A DNA stretch of 30,671 nt from JACCQS01 sp050999295 (GTDB lineage: Bacteria > Actinomycetota > Actinomycetes > Mycobacteriales > Geodermatophilaceae): the NCBI GenBank assembly GCA_050999295.1, contig JBPCPI010000134.1, forward strand, positions 1 to 30,671, written 5' to 3'. Below the pieces are notes generated by a model that was not told where the DNA came from, searched no databases, and saw nothing but the letters and a program-made list of their open reading frames with translations. The position numbers were made by a program, and so were the translations under genes. Within the stretch, counting starts at the first letter, position 1. Every line of letters starts with the position of its first letter. This document shows positions 14,898-23,882 of this stretch, piece after piece.

Positions 14898-16991
14898 TTA
14901 CCGAGAACTTTCGAAGGCTGGCCGAATACCGGTGGAATCGCCGCTGACGACGCCCAGGACGGCGACGCCATAGCGCTCCCACTTGGTCGGCCCCACCCCG
15001 CTGACCATGCGCAACTCGGCCTCCGTACGCGGTCGGCTCTCGGCTATGGCGATCAGTGTCGCGTCGCTGAAGATCACGTACGCCGGAACCGACCCCGCCC
15101 TGGCCTGCTCGGCCCGCCAGGTGCGGAGCCTCTCGAATACTGCGGCATCGCCGGGTTCGAGGTCGGCGCGCCGCTGCTTGCTGGCCGACTTCCTTCGCTT
15201 GTCACCGAGATCGGGGGTGTCGTCGAGCGCGGTGAGGAATCGGCTCCGGCGGCGGTTGCCCGCGCCACCAGCTTGCCTGGACCGGTGCCAACTCAGCGCA
15301 AGTCGCTGCCGGGCGCGGGTCATTGCGACGTACAGGAGTCGACGTTCCTCCTCGATCTCCTCCGCACGTCGGGCATGAGCGATGGGCAGCACACCGTCGA
15401 CCAGTCCGACGCAGAACACCGCCTCCCATTCGAGTCCCTTTGCCGAGTGCATGGAGGCCAAGGTGACACCCGGTACGGCGGGCGCGTGTTGAGCGGCCGC
15501 GCGGCCCTCGAGCTCGGTGACGAACTCGCGGAGCCCTGCCTCGGGCGTCGTCGTCGCCACCTCGGCGGCCAGGTCGACCAGCGCAGCCAGTGATCCCCAC
15601 CGTTCCAGGGCCGCGCCGGAGCTCGGCGCATCCTGCGCCACCCAGCCCATCGAGGTAAGGACGTCGCGCACAGCACCGGGCAAGGATTCCCGGTTTCCGG
15701 TGTCCTGGTGGATCGGCTCATCCGTCTCGCCGGGAGGCTCGCCCGACTCGCTGGCCCGTTCCGAGCGCGCCGCGGCGCGCAGCAGCACCAGGGCCTGGCG
15801 TACCTCGGGGCGGTCGAAGTAGCGCTGACCGCCGTGCAGGACGTACGGCACGCCGGATCGCGCCAAGGCGGCCTCGTAGGCAGCCGAGGCGGCGTTGATC
15901 CGGAACAGCACCGCGATCTCGGCAGGCGCCACGCCCTCGGCGATCAGCGCCAGGCACTGCCCGGCCACCGCAGCCGCCTCGGCGGGCTCATCCGCCAGTT
16001 CGCTGATCGTGGGGTCCGGGCCATCGGGTCGTTGGCCGACCAGCGCGAGCCCAGCGACCGCCCGGTCATTTGTGCGGCTCATCAGCCGGTTCGCCAGGTC
16101 GACGATCTGCGGGGTCGAGCGGTAGTCCCGGTGCAACCGGATCACCTCCGCGTGCGGAAAGCGCACCGGAAACTTCAGCAGGTAGTCCGGGCTGGCGCCG
16201 GTGAAGGAATAGATCGTCTGCCGAGGGTCGCCGACGACGCACAGGTCGTCACGATCACCCAGCCACACATCCAGAAGTCGCTGCTGGAGGGGGTTGACGT
16301 CTTGATACTCGTCGACGACGAAATACCGGTATCGCGCTCGCACCTCCTCACACACGTCCCGGCGCGACTCCAAGGAGTAGGCCGTGACCAGTAAGAGATC
16401 CTCGAAGTCCAGTGCGCCCTGATCGGCTTTGGCCTGCTCGTAGCGCGCGTAGGCGGCGCCGACCTTGCCGAACTCGAGCGGGGCATGCCGGTCGGCGGCT
16501 CCAGCGCGGTCGCGGTAGTCCTCCGGTGAGATGAGGCTGGTCTTGGCCCACTCGATCTCTGCGGCCAGGTCTCGTACGAGTGCCCGGTCGGGGTGCGCGC
16601 CGACGGCCGAGGCAGCAGCGGCGACCAGCCGTGCCTTGTTCTCGACCAGGGACGGGATGGGCCCGCCCAGCACCCGGGGGGCGAAGTACTTGAGCTGGGC
16701 CAACGCCGCTGCGTGAAATGTCCGGGCGCTGACCCCTTCCGCGCCGAGCTGACGCAGTCGTGAGCGCAGTTCTCCCGCGGCGCGCGCCGTGAAGGTGACC
16801 GCCAGCACATGACCGGCGGCGACCTGCTCGGTGGCGACGGCATGGGCGATGCGGTGCGTAATCGTGCGGGTCTTGCCCGTTCCCGCCCCAGCCAGGATGC
16901 AGACCGGGCCGCGCACGGCCAGTGCGGCGCGCTGCTGCTCGGGATCCAAGCCCACGATCTCGTCCACGCTTGGGATCCTCGCAGCCGTCAC
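14898..16991 (-). CDS. uvrD2: UvrD2-type superfamily 1 DNA helicase with HRDC domain
   Basis: 697 residues from the GTG at 16991. Walker A is LAGAGTGKTRT (Lys40), and the DExx box is FVVDEYQDVNPLQQ, followed by VVGDPRQTIYSFTGA, the DYRSTPQIV motif, HSAKGLEWEAVFCVG and ETRLLY-like 'EERRLLYVAMTRARQRL'. An HRDC domain ends the protein ('RTWRAEQARAGSVPAYVIFS' onward). SF1A helicases unwind DNA 3'-5'. M. tuberculosis UvrD2 joins motor and HRDC by a four-cysteine zinc motif that I recall is needed for activity. Here that linker reads RRKSASKQRRADLEPGD with no cysteine. The longer open frame back to 17222 covers the promoter region of the divergent mycoredoxin gene and was not used. Confidence 0.93.
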   Translation of the reverse strand: MTAARIPSVDEIVGLDPEQQRAALAVRGPVCILAGAGTGKTRTITHRIAHAVATEQVAAGHVLAVTFTARAAGELRSRLRQLGAEGVSARTFHAAALAQLKYFAPRVLGGPIPSLVENKARLVAAAASAVGAHPDRALVRDLAAEIEWAKTSLISPEDYRDRAGAADRHAPLEFGKVGAAYARYEQAKADQGALDFEDLLLVTAYSLESRRDVCEEVRARYRYFVVDEYQDVNPLQQRLLDVWLGDRDDLCVVGDPRQTIYSFTGASPDYLLKFPVRFPHAEVIRLHRDYRSTPQIVDLANRLMSRTNDRAVAGLALVGQRPDGPDPTISELADEPAEAAAVAGQCLALIAEGVAPAEIAVLFRINAASAAYEAALARSGVPYVLHGGQRYFDRPEVRQALVLLRAAARSERASESGEPPGETDEPIHQDTGNRESLPGAVRDVLTSMGWVAQDAPSSGAALERWGSLAALVDLAAEVATTTPEAGLREFVTELEGRAAAQHAPAVPGVTLASMHSAKGLEWEAVFCVGLVDGVLPIAHARRAEEIEEERRLLYVAMTRARQRLALSWHRSRQAGGAGNRRRSRFLTALDDTPDLGDKRRKSASKQRRADLEPGDAAVFERLRTWRAEQARAGSVPAYVIFSDATLIAIAESRPRTEAELRMVSGVGPTKWERYGVAVLGVVSGDSTGIRPAFESSR

Positions 16992-17129
16992 TGACCCGCG
17001 CCCGCGCCGGGCTCGGCCGGTGAACAGCCGCTGCCCTCCTACCTTCCCAGCCAGCGTTGCGGGTTGCGTGCCGTAGGGGACCGGCGGTCCCGACAAGAGT
17101 CCGAGCGCCACGCGCTGCTGTGGATGACG

Positions 17130-17155
17130 GGAAGAGATGCGCTGGAGATGGCGTT
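17130..17155 (+). promoter_or_regulatory. SigR/SigH-type promoter for mycoredoxin
   Basis: GGAAG (17130-17134), 18 bp, then GTT (17153-17155) differs from the thiol-stress sigma consensus GGAAT-N18-GTT at one base. It lies 39 bp before the mycoredoxin start. Mycothiol-system genes are known SigR/SigH targets, which makes the match plausible. Confidence 0.45.
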
Positions 17156-17193
17156 GGGAGCAGTGCCCCCGATCCATGACGGAAGGTTTGTCG

Positions 17194-17439
17194 ATGAGCT
17201 CCCCGCAGGTGACCATGTACACGACGAGTTGGTGCGGCTACTGCGTCCGGCTCAAGCGTCATCTGAAGAGCGCGGGAATCGACTTCGCCGAGGTCAACAT
17301 CGAGTCCGACCCCGCGGCAGCCGATCTGGTTCAGAAGGCCAATGGCGGCAATCAGACGGTGCCGACTCTGATCTTCCCCGACGGCACCGCCCTGACGAAC
17401 CCCACGATCGAGCAGGTCAAGTTCCAACTCGCCGCCTAA
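17194..17439 (+). CDS. mrx1: Mycoredoxin (glutaredoxin-like, CGYC)
   Basis: 81 residues. TMYTTSWCGYCVRLKRHL carries the active-site pair C14/C17, with the same CGYC motif as mycobacterial Mrx1, and VPTLIF has the cis-Pro that contacts the thiol. Mycoredoxins reduce mixed disulfides between mycothiol and proteins in the cytoplasm. The ATG at 17194 has GGAAGG 7 nt upstream; an in-frame ATG at 17137 would add an unusual Trp/Arg-rich leader. Divergent from uvrD2 and convergent with nudC, as in Rv3198A. Likely induced by thiol oxidation through the promoter described above. Confidence 0.93.
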   Translation: MSSPQVTMYTTSWCGYCVRLKRHLKSAGIDFAEVNIESDPAAADLVQKANGGNQTVPTLIFPDGTALTNPTIEQVKFQLAA

Positions 17440-17529
17440 GCGCTCCGTCCCCGCCCGTAACGAAGATCATGAGCCCTTCAGGTGGAGTGACCGTGCACCC
17501 AGGACGCTGACGATCACCGGATACACGGG

Positions 17530-18462
17530 TCAGGTGCGGGTGGCAGTCGCGGGTGCTGCACCGAGCCAGTTGGTGATCAGCTGATAGGCGATCGATACCG
17601 GTGGCGGCAGTTTCGGCCGCGTACGGTCGGGGTCACGGAGCTCGGCGCGGGTGAACCATTCGGCCTCGACGAGTTCGACTTGGTCGACGTGCAGCCTCTG
17701 GTCCCCGTCGGCTCGGGCGGTGAACCCGAGCATGAGCGACTGCGGCAGCGGCCAGGGTTGACTGGTGACGTATTGGATGTCGGTCACCGAGATCCGGACC
17801 TCCTCGAACACCTCGCGCAGCACGGCCTGCTCCGCGGACTCTCCCGGCTCCACGAATCCGGCGAGCACCGAGAGGCGATCGGTCGGCCATACCGATTGCC
17901 GACCCAGTACGCAGCGATCGGCTCCGTCATGGACTAGCACGATCATCGCCGGGTCGGTGCGGGGGAAGATGTCCGTCGAGTCGACCGGACAGTGCCGTAC
18001 CCAGCCCGCGTCACGGAGTTCGGTGAGAGCTCCGCACATCGGGCAATGCTTGGAGCGGTCGTGCCACTGAGCCAGTCCCACCGCCTCGACGAGAAGCCCG
18101 GCATCGAGGTCGCTGACCTCCGCGCCGATCTCCCGCAGACTCAGCCACTGATCAGCATGGAGGTCGCGGCCTGCTCTCGCGAGCGCGTACCGCACCCCGT
18201 CATGGGTGCCGAGGTAGGCCCAGTCGGCCGGATCGGAGCCCACCGTGTCTCCCCGCCGAAACTGCAGCGTCGGCGCGCCATCGGGCTCGCCGACGGGTAC
18301 CAGATAATCCTCGGTCACGAGCAGCACCTGGGTATCCGGATCCTGACCCAGGCTCAGCTGCGCGTCGGGCCGTCGGTGCCCGTCTCGGTCGTGCACCGCC
18401 CGGGACAGCGCCGGCGTTACCTTGGGGCGGGACAACCAGTCTGCCCCCACCTCCGAGCTCAT
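17530..18462 (-). CDS. nudC: NAD(H) pyrophosphatase NudC
   Basis: 310 residues starting at an ATG that overlaps the preceding stop (ATGA). The zinc ribbon has CPMC and a third Cys in RHCPVDSTDIFPR; the fourth position is Asp, which I recall as usual in actinobacterial NudC. The Nudix box is GFVEPGESAEQAVLREVFEE; its last Gly is replaced by Arg. SQPWPLPQSLMLGF is the NudC-specific motif after the box. NudC hydrolyses NADH to NMNH and AMP and removes NAD caps from RNA. Third gene of the operon with the two M16 proteins. Confidence 0.93.
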   Translation of the reverse strand: MSSEVGADWLSRPKVTPALSRAVHDRDGHRRPDAQLSLGQDPDTQVLLVTEDYLVPVGEPDGAPTLQFRRGDTVGSDPADWAYLGTHDGVRYALARAGRDLHADQWLSLREIGAEVSDLDAGLLVEAVGLAQWHDRSKHCPMCGALTELRDAGWVRHCPVDSTDIFPRTDPAMIVLVHDGADRCVLGRQSVWPTDRLSVLAGFVEPGESAEQAVLREVFEEVRISVTDIQYVTSQPWPLPQSLMLGFTARADGDQRLHVDQVELVEAEWFTRAELRDPDRTRPKLPPPVSIAYQLITNWLGAAPATATRT

Positions 18463-19865
18463 TCGGGAGCCCGCACAGCGGCAAGCGCCCCCAGGGAGTC
18501 CCGCACCACGGCCGCGTCGCCGACGACGACCGTGGCCAGCGAGCTGACCGAGAGATAGCGGCAGGAGACCTCCTGTACGTCCTCGACCGTCACACCTGCC
18601 ACAGCCCTCTGGTATTCGGCAAGCCACCCGGGCGCCAGACCCTGGCCGACCAGGCTGGACAACGTCGAGGCCAGCCCGGCCTGGGTTGCCGTGGACAACG
18701 CCAAGCTGCCCAGGGCATACCGTCGGGCCAGGTCGAGTTCGACCTGCGTCACCGGCGTCAAGGCCATCCGTCCGAGCTCGTACCAGGTCTCGTGTATGGC
18801 CCGTGCGGTCACCTGGCTGGCGACATCAGCATTGATGAGAAACATCGAGCCTGCCACCGCATGGTCGATGCCGCTGTGCGGGCTGTAGGTGAACCCGTTG
18901 CGCTCTCGGAGATTCTCGGTCAGTCGTGAGGAGAAGTAGCCGCCGAAGACGAGGTTGGCCAGCTGCAACGCGGGGTAATCGGGATCATCCCGACCCACCG
19001 CCGCTCCGCCCAGCCGGAGGTTGGACTGCACGGCTCCTGGGCGGTCGATCAGGGTGATCCCGACCGGATCGAAATCGGGAAGCTTGAGGAACCTCGACGA
19101 ACGGGCCGGTCCCGCCCAATCAGCAAAGGCCGATGTCGCTTGCTTCACGACGGTCGCCGGTTGCACGTCGCCGACAACGACCAGCGTTGCGCCGTAAGGG
19201 CGTACCCGATCACGGTGCGTCCGGCGTAGCGTCGCGGCGTCCAGCCCGGCTACGACCGCCGGGTCGGGCATGGTCTGCGCATAGGGGTGTTCACCGAACA
19301 GCCGACGAGCGCGGGCCATCCGGGCCACGACACCGGGCTGGGACAGCGCCATCGTGATCCGCTGGCCGAGCCGGTCGCGTTCGGCGCCAACCTCGGGCGA
19401 GGGGTAGCTTGCCGACGTCACGACGTCGGCAAGCAGATCCAGCACAGTGGACAGTCCGGTACGCAGGACCGCCATCGAGAACAGCAGCCGATCGGCGTCA
19501 GCCGAGACCGAGAGATCCGCACCGACCATGGCCAGGTCGTTGGCGAGTTGTTCCTGACTGCGCTCGGCGGTGCCGAACAACATCGACGATGACATCAGTG
19601 AGCCGCGGGCCGTGGTGGCTGCCGCGGTCCGGCTGCTAGAGGCTGGCAGCGGGATCCGCAACCGCACTTCCACCATCGGGACTGTCGGGCGTCGCACGAC
19701 CAGGGTGTCCAGCCCGTTGGGCAGCGTCGAACTCATCTCTCGAGGCGCATGCGTCGATCGGGCCTCGACCAAGGGGGGCAGACTGGCGGTGTTGGCCAAA
19801 ATCGCCAAGGGAAGGCTCAAGGCCGGGTCGTCGCCCTGGATCGGATCGACCATCGGTCGGGTCAT
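18459..19865 (-). CDS. M16 family peptidase homologue, catalytically inactive partner
   Basis: 468 residues with two M16 repeats. The zinc site HxxEH is missing: the equivalent region reads MSSSMLFGTAERSQEQL. The second repeat keeps the substrate-binding segment GGYFSSRLTENLRERNGFTY, including the R/Y pair typical of the helper half. M16B bacterial enzymes often work as a heterodimer of one active and one inactive chain, and the active chain is encoded just upstream with a 4-bp ATGA overlap. The ~45-residue N-terminal extension before 'STLPNGLDTLVV' is unusual. A start nearer the Met at residue 44 is possible, but the overlap with the upstream stop favours 19865. Confidence 0.92.
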   Translation of the reverse strand: MTRPMVDPIQGDDPALSLPLAILANTASLPPLVEARSTHAPREMSSTLPNGLDTLVVRRPTVPMVEVRLRIPLPASSSRTAAATTARGSLMSSSMLFGTAERSQEQLANDLAMVGADLSVSADADRLLFSMAVLRTGLSTVLDLLADVVTSASYPSPEVGAERDRLGQRITMALSQPGVVARMARARRLFGEHPYAQTMPDPAVVAGLDAATLRRTHRDRVRPYGATLVVVGDVQPATVVKQATSAFADWAGPARSSRFLKLPDFDPVGITLIDRPGAVQSNLRLGGAAVGRDDPDYPALQLANLVFGGYFSSRLTENLRERNGFTYSPHSGIDHAVAGSMFLINADVASQVTARAIHETWYELGRMALTPVTQVELDLARRYALGSLALSTATQAGLASTLSSLVGQGLAPGWLAEYQRAVAGVTVEDVQEVSCRYLSVSSLATVVVGDAAVVRDSLGALAAVRAPE

Positions 19866-21166
19866 CGGCCGGCTCCTGGCCGGAGTTCGAGCACGGCTGT
19901 GTGTTGGTCGTGCAGGCTGCCGGCGGCAGCGGCCACCGAGGCGGCACTCACGTCGGCGAGCCGAGCCGGCAGCTGGGTGGCGAAATCGGCCCGACCGTGG
20001 ATCAGCTCGCCGGTCGCGAAGCTCTGGGTCCGACCGAGCACCGCGTCGGCCTGGCGCAGCAGCTGTGCCGCAGTCCGGGCCTGCACCCGGGCGAGTTCGG
20101 TCGCGCCCACCCCTCCCGAGGCCACCGACTCCAACTCCTCGTCCACCGCCCGGATCAGTTGCGCCGCAGCCACATTCGCACCATGGTGGGCCTGGAACAT
20201 CAGTGCGGTCGCGTCGCGGGCGTCGAACGGATCACCGAACAGTCCGAGATACATCGACTGGTTGATCGCGAGATGGTCCCGATGGATGAGCCGCTGTTGC
20301 AGGCGCGCGGCGTCGGAGTCGGACAGCAATTCACTCAGGACGACATACGGCAGAAGCGCCTCCAGATCGTTCACCGGATCCGGCACCCGCCAACCGATGG
20401 CAAGGGCCGGCGTCGCCGCCAGTGGATCGACGACCTCGGCATGGCGGTCCTCGGCCAGGGCCGGCTCGCCGAACGGCGGGCGCTGCGGTGTCGTGCCCGC
20501 CGCCACCTGCCCGAAGTACCGCTCTACCCACTCGGTCGCCTGGTCGACATCGAAGTCGCCACCGACGGCGAGCACTGCGTTTCCCGGGGCGTAGTAGGAG
20601 TCGAAGAACGCGGCTGCGTCCCGCTCGGTGGCGCTCTCCAGGTCGACGAAATCGCCGTACCCGTTGTGCGTGTTGGCGAACGTGTCGAAGAGCACCTCGG
20701 GCAACTGCAACCAGGGGAAGGCGCCGTAGGGACGGTTGAGGACGTTGACCCGGATCTCCTCCTTGACCACGTCGATCTGGTTGTCGATCGTGTCCTGGGT
20801 CAGCAGCGGCGCGGCCATCCGGTCGGCTTCACTGAACAGCGCGCGCTCGAGAGCACCGGCTGGCAGCACCTCGAAGTAGTTCGTGTAGTCAAGATGGGTG
20901 CTGCCGTTGAACACCCCGCCGCTGCCCTGCACCAGGCGGGCGTGTTCGAGCTTGGGAAGGTGCGCCGAGCCCTGGAACATAACGTGCTCGAAGAGGTGGG
21001 CGAACCCGGTGCGACCCAGCGGCTCGCTGCGCATCCCGACGTCGTAGTACACGGCGACCGCCACCACCGGTGATGTCGTGTCCGGCGCCAGTATGACGCG
21101 TAGCCCGTTGCCCAGGGTCAGCCGGTGCAACGGGTGGGCGGGCAGGGAAGGTACGCGGACGGGCAC
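19862..21166 (-). CDS. M16 family zinc metallopeptidase, active subunit
   Basis: 434 residues. The inverted zinc motif is H57-LF-E60-H61, and the third ligand Glu137 lies exactly 76 residues after the second His (VVKEEIRVN), as the family requires. The N-terminal strand LGNGLRVILAPDT is typical. The second repeat is more divergent. No signal peptide is seen, so the protein probably degrades small peptides in the cytoplasm. It starts at a GTG. Together with the downstream inactive chain it should form a clamshell protease, with nudC as a third coupled gene. Confidence 0.94.
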   Translation of the reverse strand: MPVRVPSLPAHPLHRLTLGNGLRVILAPDTTSPVVAVAVYYDVGMRSEPLGRTGFAHLFEHVMFQGSAHLPKLEHARLVQGSGGVFNGSTHLDYTNYFEVLPAGALERALFSEADRMAAPLLTQDTIDNQIDVVKEEIRVNVLNRPYGAFPWLQLPEVLFDTFANTHNGYGDFVDLESATERDAAAFFDSYYAPGNAVLAVGGDFDVDQATEWVERYFGQVAAGTTPQRPPFGEPALAEDRHAEVVDPLAATPALAIGWRVPDPVNDLEALLPYVVLSELLSDSDAARLQQRLIHRDHLAINQSMYLGLFGDPFDARDATALMFQAHHGANVAAAQLIRAVDEELESVASGGVGATELARVQARTAAQLLRQADAVLGRTQSFATGELIHGRADFATQLPARLADVSAASVAAAAGSLHDQHTAVLELRPGAGR

Positions 21167-21221
21167 CCGCGCGACGATAGCCGCTGATGTCAGACCGGGT
21201 CGGCCGGTGCGCTGCTCCGGC

Positions 21222-22178
21222 TCAGGGCAGGACGTCGATCTCGGCGATCACCCGATCGACGATGCCGTACAGCTCGGCGTGGGTGTTCGGGATCGAGATG
21301 TACATCAGCGCCGGAGCGGGGCGTCCGGTCTCGATCAGGATCAATGCCGCCCGCTCCCCCGTGGAGTCGTAACCGGCGACGTCCCAGTTCAGGTTGAACT
21401 CGAGCAGATACCCCGCGGCCCCGTCGACGGTGACCGCCTCGTCCCGCAGCGTCTCGATGGTGTTGGGCAGGGGGTAGTACCGGTCACGCACGCTGTCCTG
21501 AACGGCGGCAATGGTGCTCGCGAAGGAACTCGGCCCGGCGTACCCGAACGAGGACTGGAGCGGACCAGAGGTCACCTGGGCGATGAACTGGCCGCCGCTC
21601 GGGACCTGCTCCTGGGTGACGATGTACTGCCCAGCGGTCGAGGTCGTCTCCTGTATCTCGCTCACGTACTCCAGCCAGTACGTGCCCAGGTAGGGGTAGG
21701 CGACCCCCGCCTCTTCGTCGACGATGCGCGTCTGCCCTGGCGGCCGGGTCTCGGGTTCCGGAGCCGCACCCGGAACAGGACTCGGCGGCTCAGGGCTATT
21801 CGACCCGCCCACCAGGACGACCACGCCGATGAGCAGGGCTACCACCGCAGCTGCTGCGAACCAGCCCCAGGCCGCCGGACCGATCCGGACTTGTCGCCGG
21901 CCGGCCGTGCTCGCTGGCTCCGGTTCAGAAGGAGCGGGCTGCCACGGCTCGGGTGTCGCTTCGGTCCGATCCCAGTAGTGGGGGTCCGAACCGATGGCTG
22001 CGGCGTACCTGGTCCCGTACTTCGTTATCACGCGGTCACGGTCGGCTGTGGTGAGTACCGTGGCCGAACTCGACAGCGGCCGGACCGACTCACTCCAGCC
22101 CAGGCCGTTCCACCACCGCTCGAGGCCGGGGCGGCCTTCCGGGTCGGGATACCACCCGGCCGTGGAGGTGTCCGTCAC
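21222..22178 (-). CDS. DUF2510 single-pass membrane protein
   Basis: 318 residues. Residues 7-30 match DUF2510 (GWYPDPEGRPGLERWWNGLG). A membrane helix at ~102-124 (AAWGWFAAAAVVALLIGVVV) and a Pro-rich stalk lead to an external domain of ~170 residues ('VAYPYLGTYWLEYVSEIQET' onward) that resembles LpqN-type lipoprotein domains in outline only. DUF2510 is thought to be a cytoplasmic interaction module in actinobacteria; no defined role. Starts at a GTG right after a repeat element. Divergent from the flavoprotein gene, so it may or may not belong to that locus. Confidence 0.85.
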   Translation of the reverse strand: MTDTSTAGWYPDPEGRPGLERWWNGLGWSESVRPLSSSATVLTTADRDRVITKYGTRYAAAIGSDPHYWDRTEATPEPWQPAPSEPEPASTAGRRQVRIGPAAWGWFAAAAVVALLIGVVVLVGGSNSPEPPSPVPGAAPEPETRPPGQTRIVDEEAGVAYPYLGTYWLEYVSEIQETTSTAGQYIVTQEQVPSGGQFIAQVTSGPLQSSFGYAGPSSFASTIAAVQDSVRDRYYPLPNTIETLRDEAVTVDGAAGYLLEFNLNWDVAGYDSTGERAALILIETGRPAPALMYISIPNTHAELYGIVDRVIAEIDVLP

Positions 22179-22179
22179 G

Positions 22180-22254
22180 GAATCACTCCGCGCTCCGCAC
22201 GGTGGTTCGCTCCGCTCCTCGCTCGCTGGCGCTCCCTGCGATGCTCACTCACCT
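22180..22254 (-). repeat. GC-rich intergenic repeat upstream of DUF2510 gene (copy 2)
   Basis: On the minus strand it reads GTGAGTGAGCATCGCAGGGA, then GCGCCAGCGAGCGAGGAGCG, and ends GTGCGGAGCGCGGAGTGATT directly before the GTG start. It shares GAGCATCGC, GCGCCAGCGAG, GAGGAGCGGA and GGAGTGAT with the copies near 6.7 and 24.4 kb, in the same order and orientation relative to the gene. Confidence 0.65.
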
Positions 22255-22318
22255 CATGAGGATACGGCGAGGAAGTTCCTAGGCGCGAGACGTCCCGAGC
22301 CCGGACCGCGAGCCGCAC

Positions 22319-22324
22319 TATCCT
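22319..22324 (+). promoter_or_regulatory. Possible -10 element of the flavoprotein gene
   Basis: TATCCT lies 10 bp before the ATG, so the transcript would be leaderless or nearly so. No good -35 hexamer is seen at 16-18 bp spacing. Confidence 0.3.
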
Positions 22325-22334
22325 GACCAGAACC

Positions 22335-23876
22335 ATGAGCGATGCTGGGCCTGCCGAGCGCACGGGCAAGCTGACCCCGGCACTTCTGGACAGCGACATC
22401 TGGTCCGAACACCTGCTGGTCCAGGCCGGCATCCCGATCGTTGACGCACCGTTGGTCTCGATCGGGGGCGGGCTCGGTTCGTTCACCCTGATCGATCACC
22501 TGCGAATCTGCGGGGTGCACAGCGCGTCGCTGCGAGTGCTCACCCCGTTGCGCACGCCATGGGAGAGCTTCGGCTATCTGACCCGGGTCTCCCAGGTTTC
22601 GCCAGCAGACCGGCTGCGGTCGGATTCCTCCTCCTGCCCGGACAATCTCTGGGGCTTCCCGTCCTATGCCTTGCGGGAGGCCGCGGGCGCTGACACGGTT
22701 CGCGGCTTCCTGACTCCCCTGTGGCAGGTCCTGACCGAGCCGGTCGTCGCCGAGCCCTACACGCCTCGACTACGCCAGGTCATCGACGCGCTGGCCCGCG
22801 AGCATGCCCGGATCCGGTACCCGGAGATGGTTGCACCCGGTCAGGTCCGGATGGTCCGCCGCCGCGCGGACGGTGGGTACTTCACGATTCTCACCATCCC
22901 CGAGGGGTCGACCGCGGCCAAGCGGATCGCCTTCCGTTCCGGGTATGTGCACCTCGCGGTCGGGTACGCCGGTCTCAAGTTCCTTCCCGATCTGCAGATC
23001 TACCGCGAGTCCACACGCAACGCCAGCCGTGTCGTGAACGCCTACGAACCTCACGAGCACGTCTACGATCAGCTGCGCCGTCGTCCTGGCACGGTCATCG
23101 TCCGCGGCTCCGGGATCGTTGCCTCACGCGTACTGCAGCGCCTCATCGACGAACGCAACAACCACGGGCTGCAGACCCGGGTCGTGCACATCCTGAGTCA
23201 GTACATCGCCGGCCCCCACGGTCCCAGGTTTGCCCGGCGCCGTGGCGGCGACGGCTTCGCCTATCAGGCCTTCGACGACCCGAAGGCGGTCTGGGGCGGA
23301 CAGCTGCGGGATCGGGCACGCAACACCGAAGGACCCGAGCGAGTGGCGTTCTACGACTCCATCGGCGGCAGCTCAACGCCGTACCGCAGAACCTGGCAGG
23401 ACAAGCTCGCCACCGCACGTACGGAGGGCTGGTACTCCGCCTTCGCGGGCCAGGTCGATGCCCTCGACCCTGGCGCCGACGACGTCATCGCGGCCCGGGT
23501 CAGAACCGGCGACAGTGTGCTGATGGTCGAAGCATCCTTCGTCATCGACTGCACGGGCCTGGTGTCCGACATCGGGGAACAGCGGATCCTGGCCGACCTG
23601 TTGCAGCACTCCGGGGCCGGCCGCAACCCGCTCGGGCGGTTGGACGTAGAACCCACTTTCGAGGTACGCGGAACCCGCAGCGGTAAGGGCCGGCTTTATG
23701 CCTCGGGGGCGGCCACCCATGGCGGTTATCTTCCCGGTGTGGATACCTTCGCCGGTCTGCAGATCGCGGCTGCGGAGATCGCCGACGACCTCGCCGCCGC
23801 GGGCTTCTGCCGCCGGCTCGGTCCCCTGCGCTCGTTGCGGCAATGGCTGCGCTGGGCCACGAACATGGTCATCTGA
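22335..23876 (+). CDS. FAD/NAD(P)-binding oxidoreductase of unknown substrate
   Basis: 513 residues. The N-terminal Rossmann motif is VSIGGGLGSFTLIDHLRICG. A second dinucleotide-like segment, TVIVRGSGIVASRVLQRLID, lies in the middle. The C-terminal part has VIDCTGLVSD and LYASGAATHGGYLPGVDTFA followed by an amphipathic helix, the usual closing part of FAD-binding folds. This is the two-nucleotide-site plan of flavin monooxygenase-like and pyridine-nucleotide oxidoreductases, but I recognise no specific subfamily. The membrane protein gene starts 6 bp after the stop, so they are coupled, and the FHA/pseudokinase pair follows in the same direction. Its role in that locus is inferred only. Confidence 0.8.
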   Translation: MSDAGPAERTGKLTPALLDSDIWSEHLLVQAGIPIVDAPLVSIGGGLGSFTLIDHLRICGVHSASLRVLTPLRTPWESFGYLTRVSQVSPADRLRSDSSSCPDNLWGFPSYALREAAGADTVRGFLTPLWQVLTEPVVAEPYTPRLRQVIDALAREHARIRYPEMVAPGQVRMVRRRADGGYFTILTIPEGSTAAKRIAFRSGYVHLAVGYAGLKFLPDLQIYRESTRNASRVVNAYEPHEHVYDQLRRRPGTVIVRGSGIVASRVLQRLIDERNNHGLQTRVVHILSQYIAGPHGPRFARRRGGDGFAYQAFDDPKAVWGGQLRDRARNTEGPERVAFYDSIGGSSTPYRRTWQDKLATARTEGWYSAFAGQVDALDPGADDVIAARVRTGDSVLMVEASFVIDCTGLVSDIGEQRILADLLQHSGAGRNPLGRLDVEPTFEVRGTRSGKGRLYASGAATHGGYLPGVDTFAGLQIAAAEIADDLAAAGFCRRLGPLRSLRQWLRWATNMVI

Positions 23877-23882
23877 GGCCGG

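Noticed and set aside
16992..17222. N-terminal extension of UvrD2 upstream of the GTG at 16991
   Set aside because: It covers the whole divergent promoter region, overlaps the start of mycoredoxin and has no helicase-like sequence.
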